Counted from the first letter of the stretch, positions 44,708-55,435 are shown. The stretch is 64,000 bases of DNA from Cyprinodon diabolis (GCA_030533445.1 CM060064.1:2521416-2585415), one strand, 5' to 3'. Numbers and translations: made by a program. The notes: generated from the sequence alone by a model not told the origin.

Positions 44708-46297
44708 AGGTGCTGGTCATAAAATTAGAATATCATGAAAAAGTAGATTGATTTCAGTAATTCCATTTAAAAAGTGAAACTTGTATATTATATTCATACA
44801 TTACATACAAACTCATATATTTCAGATGTTTATTTTGTTTAATTTTGATGATTACAAATGACAACAAATGAAAATCTCAAATTCATCATATCAGAAAATT
44901 AGAATATTACTGAAGACCAATAAAAACAAAGGATTTATAGAAATGTTGGCCAACTGAAAAGTATGAACATGAAAAGTATGAGCATGTACAGCACTCAGTA
45001 TTTAGTTGGGCCTCCTTTGGCCTGTATTACTGCAGCAATGCGGCGTGGCATGGAGTCGATCAGTCTGTGGCACTGCTCAGGTGTTATGATAGCCCAGGTT
45101 GCTCTAATAGTGGCTTTTAGCTCTTCTGAATTGTTGGGTCTGGTGTATTGCATCTTCTTCTTCACAATACCCCATAGATTTTCTATGGGGTTAAGGTCAG
45201 GAGAGTTTGCTGGCCAATTAAGAACAGGGATACCATGGTCCTTCAACCAGGTACTGGTAGCTTTGGCACTGTGTGCAGGTGCCAAGTCCTGTTGGAAAAT
45301 GAAATCTGCATCTCCAAAAAGTTGGTCAGCTGCAGGAAGCATGAAGTGCTCTAAAACTTCCTGGTATGTGGCTGCGTTGACCCTGGACCTCAGAAAACAC
45401 AATGGACCAACACCAGCAGATGACATGGCACCCCAAACCATCACTGACTGTGGAAACTTTACACTGGACTTCAAGCAACGTGGATGAAGTGCCTCTCTTC
45501 TTTTCCTCCAGACTCTGGGACCTTGATTTCCAAAGGAAATGCAAAATTTACTTTCATCAGAGAACATGACTTTGGACCACTCACCAGCAGCCCAGGCAAG
45601 ACGCTTCTGACGCTGTCTGTGGTTCAAGAGTGGCTTGACACAAGGAATGCGACAGCAGAAACCCATGTCTTTCATACGTCTGTGTGTGGTGGTTCTTGAA
45701 GCACTCACTCCAGCTGCAGTCCACTCTTTGTGAATCTCCCCCACATTTTTGAATGGGTTTTGTTTCACAATCCTCTCCAGGGTGCGGTTATCTCTCTTGC
45801 TTGTACACTTTTTTCGACCACATCTTTTCCTTCCCTTCGCCTCTCTATTAATGTGCTTGGACACTGAGCTCTGTGAACAGCCAGCCTCTTTAGCGATGAC
45901 CTTTTGTGTCTTGCCCTCCTTGTGCAAGGTGTCGATGGTCGTCTTTTGGACAACTGTCAAGTCAGCAGTCTTCCCCATGATTGTGTAGCCTATAGAACTA
46001 GACTGAAAGACCATTTAAAGGCTTTTGCAGGTGGTTTGAGTTAATTAGCTGATTAGAGTGTGGCACCAGGGGCCATCAATTTTGAACCTTTTCACAATAT
46101 TCTAATTTTCTGATATGATGAATTTGAGATTTTCATTTGTTGTCATTTGTAATCATCAAAATTAAACAAAATAAACATCTGAAATATATGAGTTTGTATG
46201 TAATGTATGAATATAATATACAAGTTTCACTTTTTAAATGGAATTACTGAAATCAATCTACTTTTTCATGATATTCTAATTTTATGACCAGCACCTG
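44708..46297 (-). mobile_element. complete Tc1-like element, intact ORF, in minisatellite
   Basis: This 1590-bp element has ends CAGGTGCTGGTCATAAAATT and its complement, with inverted repeats of about 201 bp identical by eye except for one missing A in the left arm (near 44760). TA flanks both sides (44706-44707, 46298-46299). Removing the element and one TA restores the minisatellite sequence ccctaaacctaactgttacc exactly. The near-identical arms and open transposase frame indicate a recent insertion. Confidence 0.96.
44995..46014 (-). CDS. Tc1-type DD34E transposase, intact frame
   Basis: This frame has 339 codons from the first ATG. The ATG 12 codons later (45978, MGKTADLTVV) is the more usual Tc1 start and probably the real one, giving 327 residues. 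Residues 18-60 are the first helix-turn-helix (VIAKEAGCSQSSVSKHINR), followed by a basic linker GRKRCGRKK in place of GRPR. A second helix-turn-helix is near 75-125. The catalytic triad is D153 (FSDESKF), D243 (FQQDLAPAHSA) and E278 (DLNPIENLWG), with 34 residues between the second Asp and Glu. It performs cut-and-paste transposition at TA. There is no internal stop or frameshift, so activity is possible. The plus-strand frame overlapping it is a shadow. Confidence 0.95.
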   Translation of the reverse strand: MVFQSSSIGYTIMGKTADLTVVQKTTIDTLHKEGKTQKVIAKEAGCSQSSVSKHINREAKGRKRCGRKKCTSKRDNRTLERIVKQNPFKNVGEIHKEWTAAGVSASRTTTHRRMKDMGFCCRIPCVKPLLNHRQRQKRLAWAAGEWSKVMFSDESKFCISFGNQGPRVWRKRREALHPRCLKSSVKFPQSVMVWGAMSSAGVGPLCFLRSRVNAATYQEVLEHFMLPAADQLFGDADFIFQQDLAPAHSAKATSTWLKDHGIPVLNWPANSPDLNPIENLWGIVKKKMQYTRPNNSEELKATIRATWAIITPEQCHRLIDSMPRRIAAVIQAKGGPTKY

Positions 46298-48457
46298 TAA
46301 CTGTTACCAGGGGAAACCTCACCCTAAGGCCAACAAAACTGACACCTTAGCCCTAAACCTAACTGTTACCAGGGGAAACCTCACCCTAAGGCCAACTAAA
46401 CTGACACCTTAGCCCTAAACCTAACTGTTACCAGGGGAAACCTCACCCTAAGGCCAACAAAACTCACACCTTAGCCCTAAACCTAACTGTTACCAGGGGA
46501 AACCTCACCCTAAGGCCAACAAAACTGACACCTTAGCCCTAAACCTGACTGTTACCAGGGGAAACCTCACCCTAAGGTGATCTAAACTGACACCTTAGCC
46601 CTAAACCTAACTGTTACCAGGGGAAACCTCACCCTAAGGTGAACTAAACTGACACCTTAGCCCTAAACCTGACTGTTACCAGGGCATACCTCACCCTAAG
46701 GCCAACTAAACTGACACCTTAGCCCTAAACCTGACTGTTACCAGGGGAAACCTCACCCTAAGGTGAACTAAACTGACACCTTAGCCCTAAACCTGACTGT
46801 TACCAGGGCATACCTCACCCTAAGGCCAACTAAACTGACACCTTAGCCCTAAACCTGAATGTTACCAGGGGAAACATCACCATAAGGTGAACTAAACTGA
46901 CACCTTAGCCCTAAACCTGACTGTTACCAGGGGAAACATCACCCTAAGGTTAACTAAACTGATACCTTAGCCCTAAACCTGACTGTTACCAGGGGAAACC
47001 TCACCCTAAGGTGAACTAAACTGACACCTTAGCCCTAAACCTAACTGTTACCAGGGGAAACCTCACCCTAAGGTGAACTAAACTGACACCTTAGCCCTAA
47101 ACCTGACTGTTACCAGGGGAAACCTCACCCTAAGGCCAACTAAACTGATACCTTAGCCCTAAACCTGACTTTTACCAGGGCATACCTCACCCTAAGGCCA
47201 ACTAAACTGACACCTTAGCCCTAAACCTGAATGTTACCAGGGGAAAAATCACCCTAAGGTGAACTAAACTGACACCTTAGCCCTAAACCTGACTGTTACC
47301 AGGGGAAACCTCACCCTAAGGTTAACTAAACTGATACCTTAGCCCTAAAACTAACTGTTACCAGGGCATACCTCACCCTAAGGTCAACTAAACTGACACC
47401 TTAGCCCTAAACCCCACTGTTACCAGGGCATACCTCACCCTAAGGCCAACTAAACTGACACCTTAGCCCTAAACCTGAATGTTACCAGGGGAAACCTCAC
47501 CCTAAGGTCAATTAAACTGACACCTTATTCCTAAACCTGTTACCAGGGCATACCTCACCCTAAGGCCAACTAAACTGATACCTTAGCCCTAAACCTGAAT
47601 GTTACCAGGGCAAACCTCACCCTAAGGCCAACTAAACTGATACCTTAGCCCTAAACCTGAATGTTACCAGGGGAAACCTCACCCTAAGGCCAACTAAACT
47701 GACACCTTATTCCTAAACCTAACTGTTACCAGGGCATACCTCACCCTAAGGCCAACTAAACTGACACCTTAGCCCTAAACCTGACTGTTACCAGGGCATA
47801 CCTCACCCTAAGGCCAACTAAACTGACACCTTAGCCCTAAACCTGAATGTTACCAGGGCATACCTCACCCTAAGGCCAACTAAACTGACACCTTAGCCCT
47901 AAACCTGACCGTTACCAGGGCATACCTCAACCTAAGGCCAGCTAAAGTGACACCTTAGCCCTAAACCTGACCGTTATCAGGGCAAACCTCACCCTAAGGC
48001 CAACTAAACTGACACCTTAGCTCTAAACCTGACCATTAATAGGGCATACCTCACCCTAAAACCAAGTAAACTGACACCTTAGCCCTAAACCTGGCCGTTA
48101 CCAGGGCATACCTCACCCTAAGACCAAGTAAACTGACACCTTAGCCCTAACCCTGACCATTAATAGGGCATACCTCACCCTAAGACCAAGTAAACTGACA
48201 CCTTAGCCCTAAACCTGGCCGTTACCAGGGCATACCTCACCCTAAGACCAAGTAAACTGACACCTTAGCCCTAACCCTGACCATTAATAGGGCATACCTC
48301 ACCCTAAGACCAAGTAAACTGACACCTTAGCCCTAAACCTGGCCGTTACCAGGGCATACCTCACCCTAAGACCAAGTAAACTGACACCTTAGCCCTAAAC
48401 CTGACCGTTACCAGGGCATAACCTCACCCTAAGGCCAGCTAAAGTGACACCTTAGCT

Positions 48458-48580
48458 GGCCTTAACCCCACACTGCTCTCCGGGCGCCGGACAATGGCAG
48501 CCCACTGCTCCCCAAGGGGATGGGTTAAATGCAGAGAGTTCATTTCTCCATTATGAAATTTCAATTTCTGTCTTTTCTTT
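48458..48580 (+). repeat. SINE-like body abutting the minisatellite
   Basis: The sequence ccttaaccccacactgctct, then gggcgccgg, cagcccactgctccccaagg and gatgggttaaatgcagagag, ending in tttctttttttcttt. This matches the non-tRNA body of a common teleost SINE-like repeat (taaccccacactgctcc..gggtgatgggttaaatgcagag). Its head is missing and the minisatellite runs directly into it. Confidence 0.55.
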
Positions 48581-48711
48581 TTTTCTTTTACATACTACAA
48601 AGAACAGCCATTTACCACTGCAGGACTTCTTTGAAGATAACTGGACCGCATCACTGTTGGCGGTAAAACTTCCTGTAAACAATAAGAACAGCTGCCATGT
48701 TGTTCTCTCAC

Positions 48712-48829
48712 CTGGAGCGTAAACAGTCCTTTCATCTGGAACGGAGAGGAAGGCGTCCACGATCCCTGTCCTGCGCTGTAGCAGGACGGAGATCATCTCC
48801 AGGCCCTCCGGTCCCAGCAGTTCAAAAAG
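48712..48829 (-). CDS. ascc3: ascc3 internal exon 1 of 4 in window
   Basis: ASCC3 is the large Ski2-like helicase of the ASC-1 complex. It acts in alkylation repair with ALKBH3 and in splitting collided ribosomes. Read on the minus strand, this 118-bp exon starts after a pyrimidine-rich acceptor (ttcccttcag) and ends at CCAG|gtgaga. It encodes 39 codons beginning LFELLGPEGLEMI, then VLLQRRTGIVDAFL, and leaves one base (phase 1). The segment ELLGPEGLE..LLQ.R..IVD matches the N-terminal region of vertebrate ASCC3 as I know it. The remaining G combines with AT of the next exon to give Asp, so the frame continues correctly. The preceding exon is not visible in 48830-64000. The surrounding 131-codon open frame is this exon plus intron read-through. 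Confidence 0.9.
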
Positions 48830-49488
48830 CTGAAGGGAAGCAGAGAAAGAAGGGGCGTTACGTTCCATAGAGACACGCATCAAAACATGTAAACATATCC
48901 GATGGTGACCAACATCCAACACAGAGCTGCTGCCAAGGCTGAACACCTGGTAATTACCATCCGCCTGGTGGAGAATATGCTCCGCCGCTTAGCCTCCCAA
49001 ACATGGCCACCTGGCACTTAGAGACTAACAGGAGAACAGCAAGCAATCCTGCACAGAAACTGTTTTTGTTTCTAATCAAAGCAGAGTGGACCTTTATGTT
49101 TAGGATGTGGAGTTCAGATCAGGGAAATCTTTCTTTGCTCAACTGTCGAAAACAGCAAATTATTTAGATAAATATTAAAACCCTGCTGAAGGTTTTTCAG
49201 AGTTTGGGAAAACGCTTTAAACGCACTTGGAGATCAGTGGATTGATGCACAGGAATATTTCTCAACCTTTTTAATGTCACGACAGACTCAATAACTCAGG
49301 ATTTTACATAGAAATGAAATACGGTAAAGAAAAGATAAATAAATGACATCCAACATCACAAACCCATTCTTTTTCTGCCACCTTTACTCGGGCCAATCAG
49401 ACATGTCTGGTGTTTTTTTATCATCATTTGGTAACAGTTTAGAAAAGGAAAGAGAAATATGATCATTGCAGAGGTCTTTTAATAATAA
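48830..49488. other. ascc3 upstream intron, nothing recognised
   Basis: Starts with the branch and pyrimidine region of the exon at 48712-48829. No element termini identified. Confidence 0.4.
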
Positions 49489-49489
49489 C

Positions 49490-49745
49490 TAGGGATGCAA
49501 CTAACAATTTAAAATAAATTTTGTTGAATAATAATTGGATATCCAATTATTATTCCAATTACATCACGGGAAGCAAACCTTTCCCTTTGATGAGTTCTGG
49601 ATAGAGCAGATTGACAGGAGAGTGCGTTTCTTTTTATCTGAAATGCAAAATCTTTATATATTTTTTTAACAATTTTGATATATAATTGCTGCTCTAAGTG
49701 GGTTGTTCTGTCAGCTTAAGGCATGTTTTTCAGTCTCTACAGTAG
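49490..49745. mobile_element. hAT MITE fragment with a perfect 28-bp palindrome
   Basis: It starts TAGGGATGCAACTAAC and contains tctttatatatttttttaac and aattgctgctctaagtgggt, as in the copy split by the LINE at 57357/59135. The palindrome at 49527-49554 is centred on GATATC. The right end is missing. Confidence 0.6.
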
Positions 49746-49884
49746 CAGTCATTCAAAAATATCCCTTCCAAGTCAAATACCAGCTGAATGGCAGCCAACT
49801 TCCTTGCAACTCCCAGCGAAATCCCCTCCAACTTCCAGCCACTGGATTAACCGCCTCCTTCTCCAGGGGGTGCATATTTCTTTG

Positions 49885-50125
49885 GAGAGTTGGCGGTCTA
49901 GCGGTTAGTACGTAGAGCTTGGAATCCTGAGCTTCTGAGTTGGAGCCCCACAGGTTGCCACTCCGGCTCCCTGAGCCAGACCCTTAACCCCAGACTGCTC
50001 CTCTGGCCCCACACATTAGCTGGCAGCCTTAAAGTCGCAGGGAAGCGGTTGTTCCAACCGTTGCATTTTGAATACTCCTGAGTGGTGCCCAACTTTACAC
50101 AAGTGAATAAAGTGAATGTGATTGG
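49885..50125 (+). repeat. tRNA-derived SINE
   Basis: tggcggtctagcggttag resembles a Pol III A box and gttggagcccc a degraded B box. Then come ccctgagccagacccttaac and cccagactgctcctctggcc, a teleost SINE body, ending ataaagtgaatg. This is not a functional tRNA gene. Confidence 0.55.
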
Positions 50126-50235
50126 TCAATTATCAAGGGGGCGGGATTGTTGCAAGTAAGTTTGGTCGTGGATGGTTTCTCCTAGTAGGTTCCCAATGGG
50201 AAATTACACCAAGTACAACTAAATTGGCGACTTAA

Positions 50236-50665
50236 GGCCAATTATACTTCTGCAACCACGCACATCAAAGTCTGGTCACAAACCAGTTTTGCTGGTATTC
50301 TTCTGCACCGTCGGTCTGGAATTTCTAGGGACGCACAGCAGTTTCCCGCCAAAGCGCAAGGAGGAGCCTATTCGAGAACTCGCAAGAACTTCGGCACATG
50401 GTCACGAGAACTTCGGCGGCGCTGGATGAGTCTCCTCCGTCATCCATTTTTTATTTAGAGTAGGAAAACGCGGACGAAGATGTTGTGGAAGAGGACGCCA
50501 GGGCAGCAGAAGCTTGGTTTGGTGTAGAAGGCTTCCCGCCGTACATGTTTGAGCCCTTGCCTCGCAACGCTGCCAGTTCTGTTAGCTCTACGCCTGCCGA
50601 GGACACAGACGTCCATCCCCGTGAACACTGGGACGCAACTCAATGGGAAAGGAAACGATTCTGAT
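50236..50665 (+). mobile_element. Harbinger-like fragment with P2X7-C-terminal-like exon
   Basis: It begins GGCCAATTATACTTCTGC, similar to ends of fish PIF/Harbinger elements. In a plus frame from about 50456 it reads ADEDVVEEDARAAEAWFGVE and GFPPYMFEPLPRN, then a Ser/Thr-rich stretch to a stop near 50663. An acidic lead followed by PYMFEPL is typical of the start of P2X7-C-terminal-like cysteine-rich proteins that are repeated in fish genomes. The Cys-rich part is absent. The minus-strand 62-codon frame here is a shadow. Confidence 0.4.
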
Positions 50666-53199
50666 TTCTGATTTCAACTGTTGCGTATATTAGCTGCAAC
50701 ATATGAATGAAGATGCTATGACCAAAAACATTTGATTGACAGATGGCTGACGTAGAACTAACTGGCCTGTAGAAGATAATAGAAATTTTCTAACCTTTGG
50801 GACAATATCGCCTGATAAAGAGTACATTTATATACATGTTTAAGCCAGAATGATTTGTCATTTAAATATGATTTCCCTACAACTTAACCCTAACCCTAAT
50901 TAAGACTATTTAAAAAAATCCACCCTTTCACTGATATACAGGGACTGACCAGGAGATGGCGCTTCTCTTTAGATCTAAATGTCCACAAATCATCACAGAA
51001 ACAATATTTTAGTACAAAGATTGATGTTTAAAAAGGAATTGAAGGGGACTGTTATGTGCTTTGGGCACAATTATTTTTTATTCTTTTTTATATATACTTA
51101 AATAATGATTTTTAATTCAATAAATTTTAGTTTCGTATGTTTTGGAGTTACTTTTTTCTTCCCGGTTAATCAGTGGCCGTTGGACCGCCTATAAAGGGGC
51201 TGTTCTTTGATCTTGGAGGCCGTCCTTTGCTCGCTCATTCATCTCCACCCATGAGAAGGCGCACCTGTCTCCAGCTGCTGCAGGCCGCAGCCGACACCTC
51301 CGACCTGCCGTGCGGTATGTTTGTCAGCTTGGCTTGGAAGCCGTTTTCGTTTTGATTTCGGCCTGGTGGGACTGGTTGTCCTGTTGTCGATTCTTTATTT
51401 TGCTTAGTAGTCTATTTTTGTAGTCCAGTACCAGTAGGGGCTTCGACGGCCCTGTATAGGGTTGGCCCCCTGCTGTACTGTTTTTCTGTTTTTGATCGGC
51501 TCACCAGGTCCAACTTTATGTTAATACTTTGTTTGGTTCTTTTTCTCTTTTCTTTTGGACACAGAAGCTGAGGATATTTAATTCTTTTTTTTTCTCTACA
51601 GAACATCCCCACAGCTGTCTTGAGAAAGACGGGTTTTTTTTTTTTGAAAGAGTGAACCACAGAATAAATAAATTATTTTGTACCCTCAGTTTTGTCTGTG
51701 TCCTCAAATATGTTGTGTCCTTGTGGACGTAACAGGGACCAACCAAGGGCCCATCGAGGAAAGAAAGGAAATTTTGAATGGCACCTACTGTGTACTCCAG
51801 TTAACGATTAATCTATTAATAAATTAGTTGACGATTATTTCAATAATCTGATTGTTTCAGCCATAATAATAACCTTCACTGAAATCTAAAATCTCTTTTA
51901 ACTAACTACCACAGATGTTTCCCTCTAATTTGTTCCTAATTTCTGTCCCCATTTCATTAGACCTCAGGTGTACTGCTGTGTAGGTGGGATGTAGACCAGC
52001 GATAGCAGCTCCCCCCCTTCCCTCCCACTCAAAGGGATTTTTTCTCATCAATTCTGCCCTTGGAGTGGACTGATTAGCAGCGGCTGCTGCAGGGACAGAA
52101 AAGCAGAGTGGTTCTTTCAGATGGACCCCGACCAGCTGACAACCTAAAGGCAAGTCAGATTCTAAAGCATCACCTGTGCAATAACTCCACATCTGCAAGG
52201 CTACAGGTCAGGAGTGGAAATATGAGCGTCCTCCGCCGCATTTCTATTCAGCTTCACCTTCTCAATTTTTCAGCGGCTTTATAAAAGAAGGCCAAAGCGT
52301 TATTGGAATACAGTAGCCAACGGGCAGGGCAGCACCACCTTAATCACCTCGGAAGGAAAAGATCCACTTTTAACATTCCTGACTGGCAACAGACACAGAA
52401 ACACAAAACTAAGAATTATCAAATCCAGCTCACATTTTATTGTTTTCCAAGGAAGTTTCTGTTAGCTCTTTGGAACCAACAGTATAAATGATTTGCTTTC
52501 ATCAGATTTAAGATAGTTTGAACCTTCTAGATCTGTGCTGCTGATCCGTTACCCCCAGATTCCACATCTTTCCCTCCCCACATGAGAACTGTTCCACATC
52601 CACCATTACTGCTCCGCACATCACGTCTCCTTCACCACAAAATTATGTAGCTAAGCAATTTTTTACTCCGCTCCAGTCCTTTGGAAGCCAATCAAATAAA
52701 GATCCGCAATTGCAATCACACCAAACAAGAAAAGGAAAGTCAAGAAGCTCCGGTTTGTCAAATTAAAATACGGTACAGACAGATCACTAACTACAAATTA
52801 GAGCATATTTCTTAAGTATTCCCCAAAACTAAGACTGTTAAATTATTGGACGCAAACTATCAATACTTCAATATACCAGGAAGCAGATGAGCAGAAGAGC
52901 GTGTCTAAGAACTTCAAAATAAACTTCTTATGGCAGGCATGAATAAAGGGATGCTGATTTTGGAAGTAGAGAACAAATCACTTTTTTTTATGATTATTCC
53001 TGTTTGGGCAGAAACGTGGGATTGATGCTGAGATTTAATGATGTCATAATAAATCAAGCATTCATTACCGCTTGTTTTGCTTATATGAATTTCATAACAA
53101 TATGGCGCGTGCTCTCCTAGAGCTCCGAGGAAGCTAAAGCGGAGAAGGATGGGAGGAACAGCAGAATGTGGGATTTTGGGGTTAATGTTGGTTTCATTG
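50666..53199. other. ascc3 upstream intron, mostly unrecognised
   Basis: 51790-51865 (ccagttaacgattaatctat..tagttgacgattatttcaat) is a hAT MITE end fragment. No other feature was supported. 50883-50902 (aacttaaccctaaccctaat) is a short CCCTAA-like stretch only. Confidence 0.4.
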
Positions 53200-53204
53200 A
53201 GGGA

Positions 53205-53284
53205 CCAATTTTTTTTATTGTTTTTTTATGTAATTTGTCTTGTTCCATTGGCAAAGTGTCGCACTTACCTCTTCAATTCAAGAA
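53205..53284. mobile_element. CACTA/EnSpm-like MITE fragment
   Basis: gtaatttgtcttgttccatt, ggcaaagtgtcgcacttacc and tcttcaattcaag match 610-665 in the copy at 436-716. It is cut off by the GC-rich repeat that starts at once after it. Confidence 0.6.
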
Positions 53285-55435
53285 AAAAAAAAGGGGGGGG
53301 GCGGTTCTGGTTGGGTGGCCGGCGCGGGATGGGTGGGCCCCGGTCCCGGGGGGGGCTCTTGCTGGGGGTGGTCCGGTCCGTAAGCGGGGTGGGGGGCCGG
53401 GCTTGAAGCAGGAATGAGATGGGTTGGTGTGGCGGTGTCGCCGCTCCCCTCCCCCCACATCCGGATTTTAGGTTCACTTATGGGGTCATCCGATAGTCCC
53501 GGGACCAACCACCGGTGTCACTGGGTTTTTGGTCCTGGTATTATTGGATGTGAGTGTTATGTGTGAATGTGTGTCCGCGTTGTTATTTTCTTTATGCATT
53601 ATTATTATTTTATTCAATTTTTTTTTTTTTTTCTCTGTGGTACGAGTGGGGGCACTAGGGAGGGAAGGCATGATTGAGATGGTGTGTTTTTTTTTTTTTC
53701 CCAGGTTGGGGTCTCAACCGCACCCTCTCCCAAATACATCTCAAGTCTCCGCTAAGTGCGGAGCCCATTCCCCCCATCCCGGCGTCGGGGTTCACCGGTG
53801 CACTGGTGGAGCTCGGGGTCTGGGGGTGGATGCCCGGGGGGCTGCTGACTCATGTCTGGCGGCCTCTCCGCTGGCCCCGGCCGGCCAGGGCTTTGCTGGG
53901 GCTCCTGTCTGGGGGTCGGGTGCCCTTGGGGCCTCGGATCCCTGGGGCCCGGGACTGGATCCACTTCGGGGTGGGGCTGGCTGTTGTTCGGGGATTTTCG
54001 GTGTCGGTGCCGGTGCCTTCGCTACGATGCCGGTTCCTGGGCGGTGTTTTTTTTTTCCTATGCCGGTTCTGTGGTATCGGTTCGGGGGGGGGGGAGCTGC
54101 ACGGCATGGTGGGGTGCGGGTCTTGGGTCCTGTTTTGGGCTCCGGTTTTTCCGCTCGCACTTCTCTTGCATATTTATTTTAATTGTAATTATTAATTTAT
54201 TAATTTATTTATTTATTTACATATTTATTTATTTTTTTTAATCTATTTATTTATTTATTTTTTATTTATTTATTTATTTTATTTAATTTTTTTCTTTCTT
54301 TTCTTTTTCTTCCTCGGTGGGGGGGAGCGGTTGCGGGCGGGTCGGTGTCTGGTGTCCACTGTCGCATTGGGGGGGTCCCTTTTTTTTTTTTTTTCTTTGG
54401 GGGGTATGGCATGTCTGTTTTCTCGGGGGGCAGGCGGGCCTGCTGGGTGGGGGTCCTGCTGGCGGCGTGCTGCGGGTGTGTGGGGGTCCGGGCGGCTCCG
54501 GCGGGGGTGGTGTTGGGGGGCCGGTGTGGGCGGGCTAGCTGCACTGACTGGGTATTCGGGTGGGTTTTCCCTCTTGGAGGCATGGCGGAGCTGCTCTGTT
54601 CCCGCTGATCGCGGCGGGTGAGGCTGCGGGGCGGGTGGGGGGTTGGAGCGGCGGAGCTGCTCTGGCCGTGTGTCAGGGCCTGGTGCGGGCGGCGGGGGGG
54701 GGGGCGGACGTGGCTGTGCTGCTTTGGCTTCGTCCGGTGGGGGAGCGGCGTGGTTCGCTCTGCTCTGGCTTTGTGCAGCCCCTCGGGCTGCTGGGGGGGG
54801 GTGGTTGCACCGGCTGCGGTCTGCTCTTCTAGCGGTTTTGCGCCGGGCGGCTTTTCTGCTCTTGGGTTGATTCTGTTCGAGGTGTGTTGCGTTGCGCGCT
54901 GTTGGCGTCGGTCTTGGTGGGGCTGCGCTTTTGGCCGGGGGGGCGTTTTGGGGGGGTCCCGCGGCGCTCGCGGCCGGTTCGCGGCGGATGCGCGTGGGCC
55001 CCGGCCGCAGGCGGGGCCGCCTGTGTGTTTTTCCTGGGTGGTGCGGTCGCGGTGGGTGTTGCGGCCGATCGCCGGGGCTTGGTGCCGGGGGGCGGGGCGT
55101 GTTTCGGTGCTCTGTGGGGCTGGGGCGTTTCGGTCGGTGCCGTGGGGGGGCTGGTGTTCGGTGCCCGGCCCTACTTCAGGGTGGCCGGCTGCCGGCGGGG
55201 CCCGCGGACTCGTCCCCGCGGCTCCCCGGGGCGCCGGCATGGCGGTGGCTGGGGGGCTTCTTCGTCGCTGTCTCTCCTCCTCCCTTGGTGGGGGTCTGAT
55301 TTCCGGGGCTGGCCCCGCCTTGGTGCCCTCGCTTCTGGGGTCCCTTTGGGCGCCTGGGGCTTTGGGTCTCCTGGCGCTGGACTCAGTGCTCTGGGGGGTG
55401 TGCCTCTCCGGCTCTCCACAACCACTATTGAGCAT
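53285..55435. repeat. very GC-rich repeat block, about 2.1 kb
   Basis: It has sharp borders to AT-rich flanks, many G runs of 6-10 and many CpGs. An AT-rich low-complexity island (ttatttattta-type, 54165-54300) splits it. Long frames exist on both strands (minus 54266-55435, 389 codons; plus 54618-55583, 321 codons) but they are Pro/Arg/Ala/Gly-rich without domains, as expected where stop codons are rare. I recall similar GC blocks dispersed in other fish genomes, so it is probably part of a large repeat whose 3' portion is 55436-55855. Confidence 0.5.

Larger units (their letters stand above)
44644..48457 (+). repeat. 62-bp minisatellite array, interrupted by a Tc1 element
   Basis: The period is 62 bp, measured from repeated ctgttacc at 46301 and 46363. 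The unit is approximately ctgttaccaggggaaacctc, accctaaggccaactaaact, gacaccttagccctaaaccta. One unit precedes the Tc1 insertion (44644-44705) and about 35 units follow it (46298-48457). Variants differ mainly at gggcatacc/ggggaaacc, ggccaac/ggtgaac and at the tgac/tgaat/taac junction. One unit near 47540 lacks a few bases. From 48031 to 48402 the repeat unit is a 124-bp dimer. Confidence 0.95.
25645..48711 (-). other. ascc3: large ascc3 intron (about 23 kb)
   Basis: The intron is delimited by the gtgaga donor at 48711 and the tttctttctttcag acceptor at 25645. It contains most of the class II elements in the window and the 62-bp minisatellite. The other two complete introns are only about 2.2 kb each (20989-23144, 23281-25442), so expansion by insertions is a reasonable inference. 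Confidence 0.85.

Noticed and set aside
44963..45487. 174-codon plus-strand frame
   Set aside because: Antisense shadow of the Tc1 transposase gene.
46298..48457. CRISPR array
   Set aside because: The 62-bp units are contiguous without unique spacers, in a vertebrate genome. It is a minisatellite.
44644..48457. Interstitial telomeric repeat
   Set aside because: Each unit has two isolated CCCTAA hexamers but no tandem run of hexamers.
54266..55435. 389-codon minus-strand frame
   Set aside because: Lies in the GC-rich block where stops are rare, overlaps a 321-codon frame on the other strand, and is made of Pro/Arg/Ala/Gly without any domain.
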